A DNA stretch of 16,416 bases from Saprospiraceae bacterium UBA7328 (lineage in GTDB: Bacteria; Bacteroidota; Bacteroidia; Chitinophagales; Saprospiraceae), in assembly GCA_002471345.1 (NCBI GenBank), contig DKPS01000032.1:1-16416 (forward strand). The letters are read 5' to 3'. Shown one piece after another: positions 14,860-16,416 of this stretch; the stretch's first letter is position 1; every line of letters starts with the position of its first letter. The notes under the pieces were generated by a model. That model did no database searches. It worked only from the letters and a program-made list of their open reading frames with translations, and was not told where the DNA came from. A program made the translations under genes and the position numbers.

Positions 14860-15018
14860 TGCCAAAACATGATCTCTGCGGCACCACATCAAAAGGAACG
14901 TCCATAGCAAATGAGTATATTAGAAATTAATGTCATCGTGTAACAGTCAATTTAACGGTCTTTGGAAATGTATGATAAACAGACCAAAAATCTTTGAAAA
15001 CTTTGAATTATTAAAATA

Positions 15019-16416
15019 TTGACACTCTATACTTCTATAATTATCTTAATACTAAGTTGTAATTCTTCGAGTGATATATCACAAAATCTAAACCTCATTC
15101 AAGCTGTTGAAAATGGTCTTCTACCTCATATTGCTATTGATGGGCAAAAGTCTAAAAAATGGAATATCCATGAAAGGCAGAATCATTATAATGTTCCAGG
15201 TGTTAGTATTGCATTTTTTAACAATGACAAAATCGAATGGACAAAACAGTATGGATTCCTCTCGAGAGAATTAGAAAATGAAGTGAACCATAAAACATTG
15301 TTTCAGGCAGCATCTATAAGCAAGCCGGTTGCGGCCTTAGGGGTATTGTTATTAGTTCAAAATAATAAAATCAGTCTTGATGAACCTGTAAATAACTATC
15401 TGAGCACTTGGAAATTACCTGAGAATGAATTCAATAAATTAAAAAAGGTTACTCTTAGACAATTACTTACCCATTCTGCTGGTCTTACTGTACATGGTTT
15501 TGGAGGTTATAGCCATGATGAAAAATTGCCTGATACAAATGACATTCTTAATGGTGTCCTACCAGCCAATTCTGGAAAAGTTGTTTTAGACACATTTCCT
15601 GGGGCCCAATGGAAATATTCTGGAGGAGGATACACCATTGTACAAAAAATAATAGAAGATATATCTAAAATGCCCTTTGAAAAATACATGGATTCTGAAA
15701 TCTTCTCTCCCATTGGAATGAAAAATAGTACTTATTCTCAGCCATTACCCTATATACTTCAGGATAACGCTGCATGGGCTCATCATGGAGGAGGAAATAC
15801 CATAGAAGGAAAGTGGAATTCGTATCCTGAAAAGGCGGCTGCAGGCCTTTGGACTACCCCTACCGATTTAGCAAAATTTGCTATGGCTATCCAAAGAGCT
15901 ATCAACGGAAGTAAAAATGAAATCCTATCACCGGAGATGGCAGAAGCAATGATAAGTCCACATTTAGGAATGTGGGGCTTAGGTTTTTCACTTTTGGATG
16001 CAAACGATTCAATGCGTTTTGCTCATGGAGGGTCTAATCATGGGTATAAATGTAGATTAGAAGCATTTGTTAAATCAGGAAAGGGAATAGTGATTATGAC
16101 TAATGGAGACAATGGAAGAAATCTTTATTCAGAAATTTTAAGATCTGTTTCTGAGGCATATGAATGGGACACCCATAAACCATTGATTAAAAGCATCATT
16201 AACTTGACCACTGCAGAAATGATCAATATTGAAGGAAAATATCAGCACGAAAATGTGGAAAGGCTTATTCTAGATATCAAAATAAGTGATCAAAAACTTC
16301 AAGTTTATCAGATTTGGAATAAAGTGTTGTATAACATTCTTCCAGAATCAAAAGTGTCATTCTTAGATGAAAATAATGGCACTCCTTTCCAATTCATTCT
16401 GGACGAAAATCAGCAA
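15019..16416 (+). CDS. Beta-lactamase-fold serine hydrolase, probable lipoprotein (3' end beyond window)
   Basis: An open frame of at least 466 codons runs to the window edge. It encodes a class C beta-lactamase/penicillin-binding-protein-like serine hydrolase. The catalytic SxxK is Ser99-Lys102 ('QAASISKPVAA', counting from TTG 15019). The Tyr motif is 'WKYSGGGYTIV' and the third motif 'FAHGGSNHGY'. 'LRQLLTHSAGL', 'SPIGMKNSTY' and 'AAAGLWTTPTDLAKF' are further family marks. The N-terminus 'LTLYTSIIILILSCNSSSD' looks like a lipoprotein signal with lipid-modified Cys14, so the protein is likely anchored in the periplasm or at the surface. There is no ATG: the frame opens after TGA 15004-15006 as ATT-ATT-AAA-ATA-TTG. 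Either TTG 15019 is used, or an ATG became ATT at 15010. Members act as esterases, D-aminopeptidases or beta-lactamases; the substrate is unknown. Confidence 0.8.
   Translation, partial: MTLYTSIIILILSCNSSSDISQNLNLIQAVENGLLPHIAIDGQKSKKWNIHERQNHYNVPGVSIAFFNNDKIEWTKQYGFLSRELENEVNHKTLFQAASISKPVAALGVLLLVQNNKISLDEPVNNYLSTWKLPENEFNKLKKVTLRQLLTHSAGLTVHGFGGYSHDEKLPDTNDILNGVLPANSGKVVLDTFPGAQWKYSGGGYTIVQKIIEDISKMPFEKYMDSEIFSPIGMKNSTYSQPLPYILQDNAAWAHHGGGNTIEGKWNSYPEKAAAGLWTTPTDLAKFAMAIQRAINGSKNEILSPEMAEAMISPHLGMWGLGFSLLDANDSMRFAHGGSNHGYKCRLEAFVKSGKGIVIMTNGDNGRNLYSEILRSVSEAYEWDTHKPLIKSIINLTTAEMINIEGKYQHENVERLILDIKISDQKLQVYQIWNKVLYNILPESKVSFLDENNGTPFQFILDENQQ

Noticed and set aside
1..16416. CRISPR arrays, tRNA or rRNA genes, complete insertion sequences
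   Set aside because: No regularly spaced direct repeats, no tRNA-like cloverleaf or conserved rRNA segments, and no transposase motifs were seen on reading both strands.

Overview
The window looks like chromosomal DNA of an AT-rich member of the Bacteroidota, most likely a marine Cytophagales-type bacterium. The evidence is the low GC content, the general lack of Shine-Dalgarno sequences before starts, a secreted peptidase-S74-type (tail fibre chaperone) protein, a lipoprotein-type serine hydrolase and a membrane-bound class III adenylate cyclase. This is inference from gene content; no rRNA or tRNA is present to confirm it.

Layout. Positions 111-923 (minus) hold one secreted S74-domain gene split by an in-frame TAA. 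It is flanked by two 9-mers identical to the two halves of a CIRCE heat-shock operator, but 915 bp apart. Positions 924-2179 carry no gene I can support but several perfect inverted repeats. Positions 2180-5404 (plus) hold two tandem paralogous FAD oxidoreductases of the VAO/aldonolactone-oxidase type; the first keeps the expected flavin-linking histidine and the second has glutamine there. A six-TM adenylate cyclase follows at about 5515-6702 (plus). Positions 6915-10087 (plus) are a two-gene unit with 2 nt between the genes: a sodium:solute symporter and a YtcJ-type amidohydrolase with a twin-arginine-like N-terminus.

Positions 10304-14158 (minus) form a lipid-catabolism operon. In transcription order it has an SCP-x-type thiolase, the wreck of an acyl-CoA ligase, a sterol-desaturase/fatty-acid-hydroxylase protein fused to two CDGSH iron-sulfur motifs, and two MaoC-fold subunits that look like a heteromeric enoyl-CoA hydratase. 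A TetR-type regulator is divergent at 14267-14859 (plus) but is frameshifted at a run of six A. The window ends inside a beta-lactamase-fold serine hydrolase (plus) that has no ATG where its lipoprotein signal begins.

Together the 10304-14859 block reads as a TetR-controlled module for activating, hydroxylating, hydrating and thiolytically shortening a branched-chain, isoprenoid or sterol-like side chain. Its regulator and its activating ligase are both broken. Three clearly broken genes plus one with a missing ATG in 16 kb suggest recent relaxed selection, or in part assembly errors. The most novel-looking item is the desaturase-CDGSH fusion, an oxygenase that may carry its own Fe-S electron-transfer module.
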